Below, in pieces: positions 1-7,401 of a DNA stretch of 10,897 nucleotides. The notes below the pieces were generated by a model. The model searched no databases. It was not told the origin of the DNA and worked only from the letters and a program-made list of their open reading frames with translations. Source of the DNA: Rhodobacteraceae bacterium UBA6273 (GTDB lineage: Bacteria > Pseudomonadota > Alphaproteobacteria > Rhodobacterales > Rhodobacteraceae); contig DJUV01000238.1 in NCBI GenBank assembly GCA_002440625.1, forward strand, positions 1-10,897, given 5' to 3'. The position numbers and the translations under genes were made by a program. The stretch's first letter is position 1. Every line of letters starts with the position of its first letter.

Positions 1-54
1 TTCATCTTCGAAGGCGTGCGCGATGCCTTCGACCCGAGAAAGACCTTCAAATGA
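1..54 (+). CDS. yejE: C-terminal end of YejE-type ABC permease (partial)
   Basis: An open frame enters from the left edge and ends at TGA 52-54. The 17 visible residues end in [14 protein letters not shown]. An acidic, arginine-rich tail of the GVRDAFDPR type is typical of the inner-membrane permeases of the peptide/microcin C importer (YejE, DppC/OppC family). The stop overlaps the start of the next gene (ATGA), and that gene encodes the matching ATPase, which supports the call. Only the tail is visible, so no membrane segments can be judged. Naming it YejE rather than another OppC-like permease rests on the YejF-like neighbour. Confidence 0.72.
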   Translation, partial: FIFEGVRDAFDPRKTFK

Positions 55-1655
55 CGGCGGTGCTTGAGGTCAGCAACCTGGTGGTCGACTTCCGGCAGGA
101 CGGACGGGTGATCCATGCCGTGAAGGGCGTGAGCTTTGCGGTGAACAAGGGCGAGACGATGGCCCTTGTCGGCGAAAGCGGGTCCGGCAAGTCGGTGACG
201 GCGCTGTCGACGGTCGGGCTGCTGGGCGCCAATGCCGAGGTGAAGGGCCGCGCGACCTATCTGGGCAAGGACCTGATCGGCGCGCCCGAACGGGTGCTGC
301 GCGAGGTCCGGGGCAACGACATCAGCTTCATCTTTCAGGAGCCGATGACCTCGCTCAACCCCCTCCACACGATCGAAAAGCAACTGACCGAAAGCATCGA
401 GCTGCATCAGGGCCTGCGCGGCAAGGCGGCGCGGGCGAAGGTGATCGAGCTTCTGGAGAAGGTCGGGATCGACCGGCCCGAGGACCGCTTGCAGGGCTAT
501 CCGCACCAGTTGTCGGGCGGCCAGCGGCAGCGGGTGATGATCGCCATGGCGCTGGCCAACGGGCCGGAACTGCTGATCGCGGATGAGCCGACGACCGCGC
601 TTGACGTGACGATACAGGCGCAGATCCTTGAGCTGCTGGCCGAGTTGAAGGCGCGGGAAGGGCTGAGCATGCTCTTCATCAGCCACGACCTGAACATCGT
701 GCGGCGGATCGCCGACCGCGTCTGCGTGATGCAGGGCGGCGAAATCGTCGAACAAGGGCCGGTCGCCGAGATTTTCGCCCACCCGCAGCATCCCTATACC
801 CAGAAGCTTCTCGCCGCCGAGCCGAAGGGCCGGCCGGGTCCGGTGCCGGAAGGGGCCAAGGAACTGGTCAGGACCGAAAACCTGAAGGTCTGGTTCCCGA
901 TCCAGCGCGGTCTTCTCAGGCGGACGGTCGGGCATATCAAGGCGGTCAACGACGCTACCATCTCTGTCCGCGCGGGTGAGACGCTGGGCATCGTCGGCGA
1001 AAGCGGGTCGGGCAAGACGACGCTGGCGCTGGCGATCATGCGGCTGATCGCGTCGGAAGGCCGGATCGTCTTTCAGGGGCAGGACATTTCCGGCTGGTCC
1101 TCGCGCCAGCTGAGGCAGATCCGGCGCGATATGCAGATCGTGTTCCAGGACCCCTACGGCTCCCTGTCGCCGCGGATGACGGCGGAACAGATCATCGCCG
1201 AGGGGCTGAGCGTCCACGGCGTCGAGAAAGGCCGCAATCCGCGCGATCTTGTGGCCGAGATCATGGGTGAGGTCGGGCTCGATCCGGCGATGATGGCGCG
1301 CTATCCACACGAGTTTTCCGGCGGCCAGCGGCAGCGCATCGCCATTGCCCGGGCGATGATCCTGCGCCCCAAGCTTGTGGTGCTGGATGAGCCGACATCG
1401 GCCCTGGACATGACGGTGCAGGTCCAGATCGTCGATCTTCTGCGGTCGCTGCAGGAACGTCACGGGTTGGCCTACCTTTTCATCAGCCATGACCTGCGGG
1501 TGATCCGGGCGATGTCGCACAAGATCATCGTCATGCGCCGGGGCGATGTCGTGGAAGCCGGGCCGGCGGAGCAGGTATTCGCCGCGCCGAAGACCGACTA
1601 CACGCGCGAGCTGATGACGGCGGCCTTCCTCGACCGGCTGGAAAAGACCGGATGA
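51..1655 (+). CDS. yejF: Twin-domain ABC transporter ATPase, YejF-type (peptide/microcin C import)
   Basis: A 534-residue protein with two complete ABC ATPase domains, the fused layout and length of YejF (about 530 aa in E. coli). Domain 1 has Walker A GESGSGKS at 41-48, Q-loop Q96, signature LSGGQ at 154-158, Walker B ending in DEP at 178-180 and H-loop H212. Domain 2 has Walker A GESGSGKT at 316-323, Q366, signature FSGGQ at 422-426, Walker B ending in DEP at 446-448 and H480. Both nucleotide sites look intact. The oligopeptide-transporter tail motif HPYT follows domain 1 at 247-250. The role would be to power uptake of peptides through YejB/YejE permeases at the cytoplasmic face of the inner membrane. 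The start overlaps the permease stop and only a weak purine run precedes it, so translational coupling is likely. A GsiA/DppDF-like substrate range remains possible. Confidence 0.9.
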   Translation: MTAVLEVSNLVVDFRQDGRVIHAVKGVSFAVNKGETMALVGESGSGKSVTALSTVGLLGANAEVKGRATYLGKDLIGAPERVLREVRGNDISFIFQEPMTSLNPLHTIEKQLTESIELHQGLRGKAARAKVIELLEKVGIDRPEDRLQGYPHQLSGGQRQRVMIAMALANGPELLIADEPTTALDVTIQAQILELLAELKAREGLSMLFISHDLNIVRRIADRVCVMQGGEIVEQGPVAEIFAHPQHPYTQKLLAAEPKGRPGPVPEGAKELVRTENLKVWFPIQRGLLRRTVGHIKAVNDATISVRAGETLGIVGESGSGKTTLALAIMRLIASEGRIVFQGQDISGWSSRQLRQIRRDMQIVFQDPYGSLSPRMTAEQIIAEGLSVHGVEKGRNPRDLVAEIMGEVGLDPAMMARYPHEFSGGQRQRIAIARAMILRPKLVVLDEPTSALDMTVQVQIVDLLRSLQERHGLAYLFISHDLRVIRAMSHKIIVMRRGDVVEAGPAEQVFAAPKTDYTRELMTAAFLDRLEKTG

Positions 1656-2869
1656 AGATCCTCTTCGTCCACCAGAATTTCCCTGCCCAGTTCCTGCATC
1701 TGGCGCCGGCGCTGGCCGCGCGCGGGCATGAGGTCCGGGGGCTGACAGCCGAACGCAACCAGCGCAAGTCGGCGGTGCCGGTCTATCGCTACCGCAACCC
1801 GCCCACGGTGACGGTCGAGGGCGTTGCCCGCACCTATGCCGAGATGTCGGGCCGCGGGATGATCGTCGCGCGGGCGGCAGAGCAGTTGACGGCAAGGACG
1901 GGTTTCGTGCCCGACGTGGTCTTCGGCCACGGCGGCTGGGGCGAGACGCTTTTCCTGCGCGAGGTCTGGCCGCAGGCGCGGCATCTGACCTATGCCGAAT
2001 TCTACTATGGGACAGCGGGGCGGGATTCCGGGTTCGACCCCGAATTTGCCAATGTGGGCCTCTTGCAGCGCATCGTGATCGCGGGGCGCAAGACGCATCT
2101 TTTGCAGGCCATCACCGAGGCTGACGCCGCGCTTTCACCGACCGCATGGCAGGCCTCGACCTTTCCGCCTGAGGCGCGGGGCAAGATCACCGTCATTCAT
2201 GACGGCGTCGATACCGCCCGGCTGACGCCGAACCCAGCGGCGCGGGTCGTCCTGCCGGACGGAACCGCCCTGCAGGCGGGCGACGAGGTCATCACCTTCG
2301 TCAGCCGCAGCCTTGAACCATACCGGGGCTACCACATCTTCATGCGCGCCCTCCCCGAGGTGCTGAAGGCCCGTCCAAAGGCGCACGTCGTCATCGTCGG
2401 CAGCGAGGGGCAAAGCTACGGCGGCGCGCCCAGGGAAGACCGGAGCTGGAAGCAGATATTCCTTGATGAGGTGGCGGGCGGGCTTGACCTTGGCCGGGTG
2501 CATTTCCTCGGCCAGGTGCCCTATCCGCAGTTTATGGCGCTGTTGCAGGTAAGCATGGCCCATGCCTACCTCAGCTATCCTTTCGTCCTCTCATGGTCGA
2601 TGATCGAGGCGATGAGCATGGGCGCGCTGGTCATCGGCTCGCGCACCCCGCCGGTCGAGGAGGTGATCCGCGACGACGAGAACGGGCGGCTGGTCGATTT
2701 CTTCGATGTGGCGGGCTGGTCGCGGGCCTTGATCGCGGCATTGGCCGATCCGGCTGCCAACACGGCCCTGCGCCGCGCCGCGCGCGAGACGGCAGTGACG
2801 CGCTATGACCTTTCCAGCATCTGCCTGCCGCGACTGATCGGTTTTGTCGAAGGGCAGACCACGGCCTGA
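1652..2869 (+). CDS. Family 4 glycosyltransferase (GT-B fold)
   Basis: A 405-residue protein opening with [14 protein letters not shown], characteristic of the Glyco_trans_4_3 N-terminal domain of GT4 enzymes. That domain covers about residues 1-190, with HDGVD at 183-187. A C-terminal Glycos_transf_1 domain follows from about 212 to 385, with FVSRSLEPYRG at 216-226 and EAMSMGALVIGS at 319-330. The retained Glu (E319) is the second Glu of the EX7E nucleotide-sugar motif; the first position is Phe (F311), which from memory is usual for this subfamily. It likely moves a sugar from a nucleotide donor in the cytoplasm onto an envelope glycan or other acceptor; the acceptor cannot be read from sequence. 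No signal peptide or membrane helix is evident. ATG 1652 overlaps the yejF stop (ATGA), with GGAAAAG a few bases upstream as a weak ribosome site, so it belongs to the same operon. Confidence 0.85.
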   Translation: MKILFVHQNFPAQFLHLAPALAARGHEVRGLTAERNQRKSAVPVYRYRNPPTVTVEGVARTYAEMSGRGMIVARAAEQLTARTGFVPDVVFGHGGWGETLFLREVWPQARHLTYAEFYYGTAGRDSGFDPEFANVGLLQRIVIAGRKTHLLQAITEADAALSPTAWQASTFPPEARGKITVIHDGVDTARLTPNPAARVVLPDGTALQAGDEVITFVSRSLEPYRGYHIFMRALPEVLKARPKAHVVIVGSEGQSYGGAPREDRSWKQIFLDEVAGGLDLGRVHFLGQVPYPQFMALLQVSMAHAYLSYPFVLSWSMIEAMSMGALVIGSRTPPVEEVIRDDENGRLVDFFDVAGWSRALIAALADPAANTALRRAARETAVTRYDLSSICLPRLIGFVEGQTTA

Positions 2870-2925
2870 CCGGGACAGGTGGCGGGCCTTTAACCTCAAC
2901 TTTTCGGCCTGTGGACAGTGCGTAG

Positions 2926-2948
2926 TGCCCGCTCTGCGCGAGCGGGCA
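2926..2948. terminator. GC-rich hairpin between convergent genes, candidate bidirectional terminator
   Basis: A perfect 9-bp stem, TGCCCGCTC paired with GAGCGGGCA, around a 5-nt loop (TGCGC). It lies in the 97-bp gap between the glycosyltransferase stop and the hemN stop, where a terminator for either strand is expected. Neither side has a T tract, so it is not a canonical intrinsic terminator. It may only stall polymerase or protect 3' ends. Confidence 0.5.
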
Positions 2949-2966
2949 GATCAAGGTGCCGCAGCG

Positions 2967-4325
2967 TCAGACGGCGTGGCTGTGGCTGCCGGCGGCGACC
3001 GTGTAGGCGTCAAAAAGACACGCGACCATCCGCGTAAGCGGGCGGCTTTCCACGGGAATTTCCAGCCCGCTGTCGTCGATCCGCACCATGTCGCCGAACT
3101 CCTTGGAAACAGGCGCGAAATATTCTTTCAACTGCGCGCGGGTCAGCCCGAAGGAGTGGCAGATTTCATCGGCATCAATGCGGAAATCGCACATCAGCGC
3201 CTCGATCATGCGGGCGCGAAGGCGGTCTTCGCCGGTGAAGACATGGCCACGGACGGTGGCGAAATTGCCGCCCCGGACGGCCTTCACATACTGCGATGTG
3301 CCGGGGGCGTTCTGTGCATAACCTTGCGGAAAACGCGAAATCGACGAGGCGCCGAGGCCGACGAGAACCGGCGCGATATCATCCGTATAGCCCTGGAAAT
3401 TGCGCCTGAGGAGGCCGGCCTTCTGCGCCACCGCAAGCCTGTCCTCGGGTCGCGCGAAATGGTCGATGCCAATATCCTCGTAGCCATCCCAGACGAGAAG
3501 ATCGCGCGCGGTCTCGAAAAGCTCCAGCCGCTCTTCGGGCCGAGGCAGGGCGTCCGACGGGATCATCACCTGGCGCCGCGCCATCCACGGCACATGGGCA
3601 TAGCCGTAAAGCGCGATACGGTCTGGATTGAGGCTTAGCAGCTGCTGGATCGACGCGGAAATCCGCGCGTCGGTCTGATGCGGCAGGCCAAAGAGGATAT
3701 CGGCGTTGAGCGAGCGGATGCCACGGGCGCGGAGCTTGTTCGCGGCGCTTTCGGTGATCTCGAAGCTCTGGTCGCGGCCGATGGTCTTCTGGATCAGGGG
3801 GTCGAAATCCTGCACCCCGATCGAGGCGCGGTTCATGCCCGCGCCGGCGAGCGCGTCAAGCCGGGCGTCGTCAATCTCGTTCGGGTCGATCTCGACCGAG
3901 AACTCGCCGGTCGCCGCCATCGGCGCCACATCGAAGATCGCCCGCGTCAGCCGGGCGATGGAGGCCGGCGGCAGAAGCGTCGGCGTGCCGCCGCCCCAGT
4001 GCAGGCGCGACAATGTGACACCCTCAGGTAGAGTGGCACGCAAGAGCGCCAGTTCGGCGGTCAGTGTATCGACATAGGCGACAACCGGATCATCGCTGGT
4101 GGTCCCTTGCGTGCGGCAGGCGCAGAACCAGCAGAGGCGCCGGCAGAAAGGCACATGAATATAAAGGGATATCTGGGAGCCGGGGGCGATTTCAGACAGC
4201 CAGCCGCGCATTTCCGCCGCACCGACGGCGGTGGGACTGAATTGCGGCGCAGTCGGATAGCTCGTGTAACGCGGTACGCGGGCTTCGAACAATCCCGCCC
4301 GCGCGAGTTGCGATTCATCTGCCAT
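2967..4325 (-). CDS. hemN: Oxygen-independent coproporphyrinogen III oxidase (radical SAM)
   Basis: A 452-residue protein of true HemN length. It converts coproporphyrinogen III to protoporphyrinogen IX by two SAM-dependent oxidative decarboxylations in the cytoplasm, the haem/bacteriochlorophyll step needed without oxygen. The N-terminal PRYTSYPTA segment (18-26) is typical of HemN and absent from the HemW chaperone. The cluster motif CRRLCWFCAC gives C61, C65 and C68 for the [4Fe-4S] centre, plus the extra HemN cysteine C70. The SAM-binding GGGTPT follows at 111-116, and the family C-terminal domain is complete. The N-terminus has the family offset to PRYTSYP, so ATG 4323-4325 is well placed, yet no Shine-Dalgarno sequence precedes it. 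The gene is divergent from fnrL with an FNR box between. Rhodobacter relatives are also called hemZ. Confidence 0.95.
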   Translation of the reverse strand: MADESQLARAGLFEARVPRYTSYPTAPQFSPTAVGAAEMRGWLSEIAPGSQISLYIHVPFCRRLCWFCACRTQGTTSDDPVVAYVDTLTAELALLRATLPEGVTLSRLHWGGGTPTLLPPASIARLTRAIFDVAPMAATGEFSVEIDPNEIDDARLDALAGAGMNRASIGVQDFDPLIQKTIGRDQSFEITESAANKLRARGIRSLNADILFGLPHQTDARISASIQQLLSLNPDRIALYGYAHVPWMARRQVMIPSDALPRPEERLELFETARDLLVWDGYEDIGIDHFARPEDRLAVAQKAGLLRRNFQGYTDDIAPVLVGLGASSISRFPQGYAQNAPGTSQYVKAVRGGNFATVRGHVFTGEDRLRARMIEALMCDFRIDADEICHSFGLTRAQLKEYFAPVSKEFGDMVRIDDSGLEIPVESRPLTRMVACLFDAYTVAAGSHSHAV

Positions 4326-4327
4326 GG

Positions 4328-4341
4328 GCCTAAGGTTAGGC
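4328..4341. promoter_or_regulatory. 14-bp palindrome just upstream of the hemN start
   Basis: GCCTAA-GG-TTAGGC is a perfect inverted repeat with 6-bp arms and a 2-bp centre, two bases from the hemN start codon. On the minus strand it contains TAACCT (4333-4338), a weak candidate hemN -10 box about 31 bp from the FNR box centre, the distance expected of a class II FNR-activated promoter. It could therefore be an operator over the -10 region, or chance. I cannot name a regulator for it. Confidence 0.4.
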
Positions 4342-4360
4342 GCGCAACAGGACCCTCGCT

Positions 4361-4374
4361 TTGACGCAGATCAA
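4361..4374. promoter_or_regulatory. FNR/FnrL box in the hemN-fnrL divergent region
   Basis: TTGACGCAGATCAA fits the FNR consensus TTGAY-N4-RTCAA at all eight invariant bases. Its centre (4367.5) lies 42 bp upstream of the hemN start codon and 14.5 bp upstream of the preferred fnrL ATG. An activating class II site sits at -41.5 from the transcript start. That would put the hemN start of transcription at about 4326, directly at its ATG. On the fnrL side a site this close to the start codon would more likely block transcription, meaning negative autoregulation. The match is direct observation; the regulatory directions are inference. Confidence 0.85.
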
Positions 4375-4381
4375 TAGCTTC

Positions 4382-5128
4382 ATGCCCCTTGATGACACGA
4401 CCCATATCGGCCCGAATTGCGGCAGTTGCCCGATCCGGCATCGCGCCGTCTGCGCGCGCTGCGAAACCGACGAGTTGAAGGCTCTCGAAGAGATCAAGTT
4501 CTACCGCAGCTTCGAGGCCGGGCAGACGCTGGTCTGGTCCGGCGACCGGATGGATTTCGTGGCCTCGGTCGTCACCGGTGTGGCAACCCTGACCCAGGTG
4601 ATGGAGGACGGGCGCACCCAGACCGTGGGCCTCCTCTTCCCGTCGGATTTCGTCGGCAGGCCGGGCCGCGCCCATGCGCCCTACAACGTCATCGCCACCA
4701 CCGACCTGATGATGTGCTGTTTCCGTAAGAAGCCGTTCGAGGATATGATGGTCCACACGCCGCATATCGGCCAGCGGCTTCTGGAAATGACGCTGGATGA
4801 GCTTGATGCGGCGCGGGAATGGATGCTGCTCCTTGGCCGCAAGTCGGCGCGTGAGAAGATCGCGAGCCTTCTGGCGATCATCGCCCGGCGCGATGCCTCG
4901 TTGCAGGGAAGCATGCGTCGGCGCGAGCTGACCTTCGACCTGCCGCTGACGCGGGAGGCGATGGCCGATTACCTTGGCCTGACGCTGGAAACCGTCAGCC
5001 GGCAGATGTCGGCCCTGAAGCGCGATGGGATCATCGTGCTGATGGGCAAGCGCACCGTCCACGTGCCGGATATCGACCGGCTGGTGGAAGAGGCGGGCGA
5101 TGATGCCGACGGCGGCCTGCCGGGCTGA
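4382..5128 (+). CDS. fnrL: FnrL, oxygen-sensing CRP/FNR-family regulator
   Basis: A 248-residue CRP/FNR regulator. Cysteines C13, C16 and C24 (Cx2Cx7C, the Rhodobacter FnrL spacing rather than E. coli Cx2Cx5C) plus C112 or C113 would hold the oxygen-labile [4Fe-4S] cluster. A cyclic-nucleotide-like barrel covers about 34-120, followed by a long dimerisation helix. The helix-turn-helix at about 190-214 contains E203-T-V-S206-R207, the FNR recognition triad E-xx-SR that reads TTGA half-sites. It should activate microaerobic and anaerobic genes (haem synthesis, cbb3 oxidase, photosynthesis or denitrification) when oxygen is low. ATG 4382 is preferred because it gives the expected FnrL length and Cys offset, but it has no ribosome site. 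An in-frame TTG at 4361, with AGGA at 4349-4352, would add seven residues and place the FNR box inside the coding region. Confidence 0.93.
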   Translation: MPLDDTTHIGPNCGSCPIRHRAVCARCETDELKALEEIKFYRSFEAGQTLVWSGDRMDFVASVVTGVATLTQVMEDGRTQTVGLLFPSDFVGRPGRAHAPYNVIATTDLMMCCFRKKPFEDMMVHTPHIGQRLLEMTLDELDAAREWMLLLGRKSAREKIASLLAIIARRDASLQGSMRRRELTFDLPLTREAMADYLGLTLETVSRQMSALKRDGIIVLMGKRTVHVPDIDRLVEEAGDDADGGLPG

Positions 5129-5157
5129 AGCCGAACCATTGCCATCGCGAGGTCTGC

Positions 5158-6024
5158 ATGAAACCTGACCGCCCTGAAACACCTCTGCCCGCCGATGCGG
5201 CAGCACGCCGTGGTGTCGCCCCCGTGATCTGTTACCCCGTCGAAGGCCTGCCAGCACCCGACATGGCGCTCTACCGCCGCCTCCGCGCCAGCCTGACGCC
5301 GGTATCCGAGGTCTTGGCCCCGCCGCGCGCGGCGGCGTCCTTCCGCGTCCCCGCCGGGCATTTCTTCCGCATCCACTCGGTCGAAGGCCCGCAGGTTGGC
5401 GACCTCAACCTCTGGAACGCGGAGGATCTTTCGGAACGGTTCTTTTCCGGCAAGACCCGGGCGCTGCATGGCACGCACCTTTCCACCGGCGACCGGCTCT
5501 GGTCTGCGCTGCCGCACCTCCGGCCAATGGCGACGATCACCCATGACACGCTCGACTGGTACGGGTTCGATGCCTTCGGCGGTTCCGTCCATGACGTGAT
5601 CGGCACGCGCTGCGACCCCTATACCCACAACCTTCTGAGCGACGGCGGCCAGTATCACCACTGCTGCCATTCGAACCTGACCCGCGCCCTTGCCGCCGCG
5701 ACCGGCCTGCCGCCGCATCAGGCGGAGCCACATGTCCATGACGTGCTCAATGTCTTCATGTGCACCGGCTTCACCCGCGACACCGGCCAGTACTTCATGA
5801 AAGCCTCGCCGGTCAGGCCCGGCGACTATCTGGAGTTCTTCGCCGAGATCGACCTTCTCGGCGCGCTCTCGGCCTGTCCGGGCGGGGATTGTTCGTCGGA
5901 GCATTCGTCGGACACTGCTGCCTGCCACCCGCTGAAGGTCGAGGTTCTGGCCCCCGATCCCGCACTTCTGAAGGACTGGCAGCCGCCCGCGCGAAACGGC
6001 TACGACCGCTCGCACGGGCTTTGA
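5158..6024 (+). CDS. DUF1989-family protein (urea-carboxylase-associated/carboxyguanidine-deiminase-like)
   Basis: A 288-residue protein with the hallmarks of DUF1989 (PF09347): GDLNLW at 81-86, the LHGTHLSTGDRLWS stretch at 103-116, RCDPY at 151-155, the QYHHCCHSNL cluster at 165-174, HVHDVLNVFM at 192-201 and SACPGGDCS at 238-246. The many conserved Cys and His residues point to a metal site, probably zinc. DUF1989 includes the urea-carboxylase-associated proteins, two of which (CgdA/CgdB) act as carboxyguanidine deiminase in guanidine breakdown. No urea carboxylase, allophanate hydrolase or second DUF1989 subunit is visible here, so the substrate of this stand-alone member is unknown. ATG 5158 has GAGG at 5149-5152, a good ribosome site. 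The gene starts 29 bp after the fnrL stop with no terminator, so co-transcription with fnrL is likely. It converges on the PLP-enzyme gene, with 5 bp between stops. Confidence 0.8.
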   Translation: MKPDRPETPLPADAAARRGVAPVICYPVEGLPAPDMALYRRLRASLTPVSEVLAPPRAAASFRVPAGHFFRIHSVEGPQVGDLNLWNAEDLSERFFSGKTRALHGTHLSTGDRLWSALPHLRPMATITHDTLDWYGFDAFGGSVHDVIGTRCDPYTHNLLSDGGQYHHCCHSNLTRALAAATGLPPHQAEPHVHDVLNVFMCTGFTRDTGQYFMKASPVRPGDYLEFFAEIDLLGALSACPGGDCSSEHSSDTAACHPLKVEVLAPDPALLKDWQPPARNGYDRSHGL

Positions 6025-6029
6025 GGGGC

Positions 6030-7349
6030 TCAGGCCCGAACGTAGTGCAACCCCTGGAATTCGCGCCGGAACGCCGCCACGCGCGGGGCAAGTGCGCCGG
6101 GATCGTTGCTGCGCAGGCCCTCGGCGATGAGATGGGCGAGGGTGGGGGCATGTGCCTCGGTCACGCCACGGCGCACCAGTTCCGGCGTGCCGATCCTGAG
6201 GCCGTTGAGATCGCCCGCGACCTCAGCGACGGGCAGGCCGATGCCGCAGGCAAGGAACCCGGCGCGGCGGAGCGTCTTCGACGCCGCCTGACCGCCACCG
6301 AAGCCCGCCGCCTCGATGGCGAACTGGTGCGAGGCGGTGGCGCCCTTGGCGACGGTGAATACCGGCAGGCCTTCGGCTTCAAGCGCCTTGGCGAGCGCCT
6401 GAGCGACGGCGATCATCTTCGTGGCATAATCCGCGCCGAAATCGCGCCAGTCGAGCAGCGACATCGCCAGCGCCGCAACCCTGCCGGCATCGAAATTCGC
6501 CGTCATGCCTGGGAAGGCGATGTGGTCGAGCGCCTCGGCGATGGCGGCATCGTTCGTCACGATCAGGCCGCCCGCCGGGCCGCCAAGGCTCTTGTAGGTC
6601 GACATGGTCATCAGATGCGCACCCTCGGAGAGCGGATTGGCCCAGGCCCCGCCGGCGATGATGCCGCATTGGTGTGCCGCGTCGAAGAGGACCTTTGCGC
6701 CGACCTCATCGGCAATCGCGCGCACCTCACGCACCGGATGCGGGAAGAGGTTCAGCGAGCCGCCGACGGTGATGAGCTTTGGTCGCACCTTCCGCGCCAG
6801 CGCCCGGAGGCCTTCGATATCAATGGTATAGCCATCCGTGTCGACCGGCGCGGGGTGGGATACAAGCCCGTAAAGCCCGGCGCAACCGGCCCTGTGATGG
6901 GTGACATGGCCGCCGATGGTGGCCGGCGGCGCGATGATGGCGTCGCCGGGTTTCGTCAGCGCCATGAAGCCGTAGAGATTGGCCATGGCGCCGGAAAAGA
7001 CCCTGACCTCGGCATAGCGGGCGTTGAAGATCTCGGCGGCGAGTTCGGCCGCGATAACCTCGATCTCCTCGATGGCCTCAAGCCCCATCTCGTATTTGTC
7101 GCCGGGATAGCCAAGCGAGGGGCGGGTGCCGATCCCGGCGGCCAGCAGCGCCTCGGCCCGCGGGTTCATCACGTTGGTCGCGGGGTTGAGGTTGAAGCAG
7201 TCGCGGTCGTGGATGGTGCGGTTGTCGGCAGCGAGCGTTTCCAGCCGGGCGGCGACCTTTTCGGAGGCTCCGGTCGTCTCCGCCGCATATCGGCCGATCA
7301 GGGCCCCGCAGGTGGCGGGAACCCAGGGGCGTTGGGCGAGATGGGGCAT
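6030..7349 (-). CDS. Serine-hydroxymethyltransferase-like PLP enzyme (fold type I), substrate unknown
   Basis: A 439-residue protein related to GlyA along its whole length. The Schiff-base lysine is K253 in STYKSLGGPAGG (compare STHKTLxGPRGG in SHMT). D223 and H226 in FDAAHQCG would hold the PLP ring, and R385 in RIGTPELVRRG corresponds to the substrate-carboxylate arginine. SGAMAN at 119-124 and GGHVTHH at 146-152 also match. However, the positions aligning with E. coli SHMT Tyr55, Glu57, Tyr65 and His228 are P77, L79, E87 and Y252, so folate-dependent serine-glycine conversion is doubtful. A 2-methylserine hydroxymethyltransferase or aldolase, or another beta-hydroxy amino acid lyase, is possible. 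ATG 7349 is chosen for its strong AAGGAG. The frame stays open to 7460, but that extension runs into the divergent lysR gene. Confidence 0.83.
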   Translation of the reverse strand: MPHLAQRPWVPATCGALIGRYAAETTGASEKVAARLETLAADNRTIHDRDCFNLNPATNVMNPRAEALLAAGIGTRPSLGYPGDKYEMGLEAIEEIEVIAAELAAEIFNARYAEVRVFSGAMANLYGFMALTKPGDAIIAPPATIGGHVTHHRAGCAGLYGLVSHPAPVDTDGYTIDIEGLRALARKVRPKLITVGGSLNLFPHPVREVRAIADEVGAKVLFDAAHQCGIIAGGAWANPLSEGAHLMTMSTYKSLGGPAGGLIVTNDAAIAEALDHIAFPGMTANFDAGRVAALAMSLLDWRDFGADYATKMIAVAQALAKALEAEGLPVFTVAKGATASHQFAIEAAGFGGGQAASKTLRRAGFLACGIGLPVAEVAGDLNGLRIGTPELVRRGVTEAHAPTLAHLIAEGLRSNDPGALAPRVAAFRREFQGLHYVRA

Positions 7350-7354
7350 GGCGG

Positions 7355-7360
7355 TCTCCT
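7355..7360 (-). promoter_or_regulatory. Ribosome binding site fixing the start of the SHMT-like gene
   Basis: AAGGAG on the minus strand, five bases before ATG 7349-7347. This strong Shine-Dalgarno decides the start against the upstream in-frame alternatives that extend to 7460. Confidence 0.85.
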
Positions 7361-7401
7361 TGTTTCCCAAAAGATGACCCGATCCGGCTTGCGCGGGCAA
7401 T

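Noticed and set aside
2844..3638. A 264-codon plus-strand open frame opposite the end of hemN.
   Set aside because: It is antisense to conserved HemN sequence, overlaps the glycosyltransferase end and the hairpin, and has no recognisable motif.
4061..6015. Long minus-strand open frames of 398 and 348 codons opposite fnrL and the DUF1989 gene.
   Set aside because: They overlap each other and two well-supported plus-strand genes; their products are Arg/Gly/Ala-rich and show no family motifs.
6026..6037. GGGC-TCAG-GCCC at the DUF1989/SHMT-like junction, considered as a terminator.
   Set aside because: A 4-bp stem without a T tract is expected by chance at this GC content.
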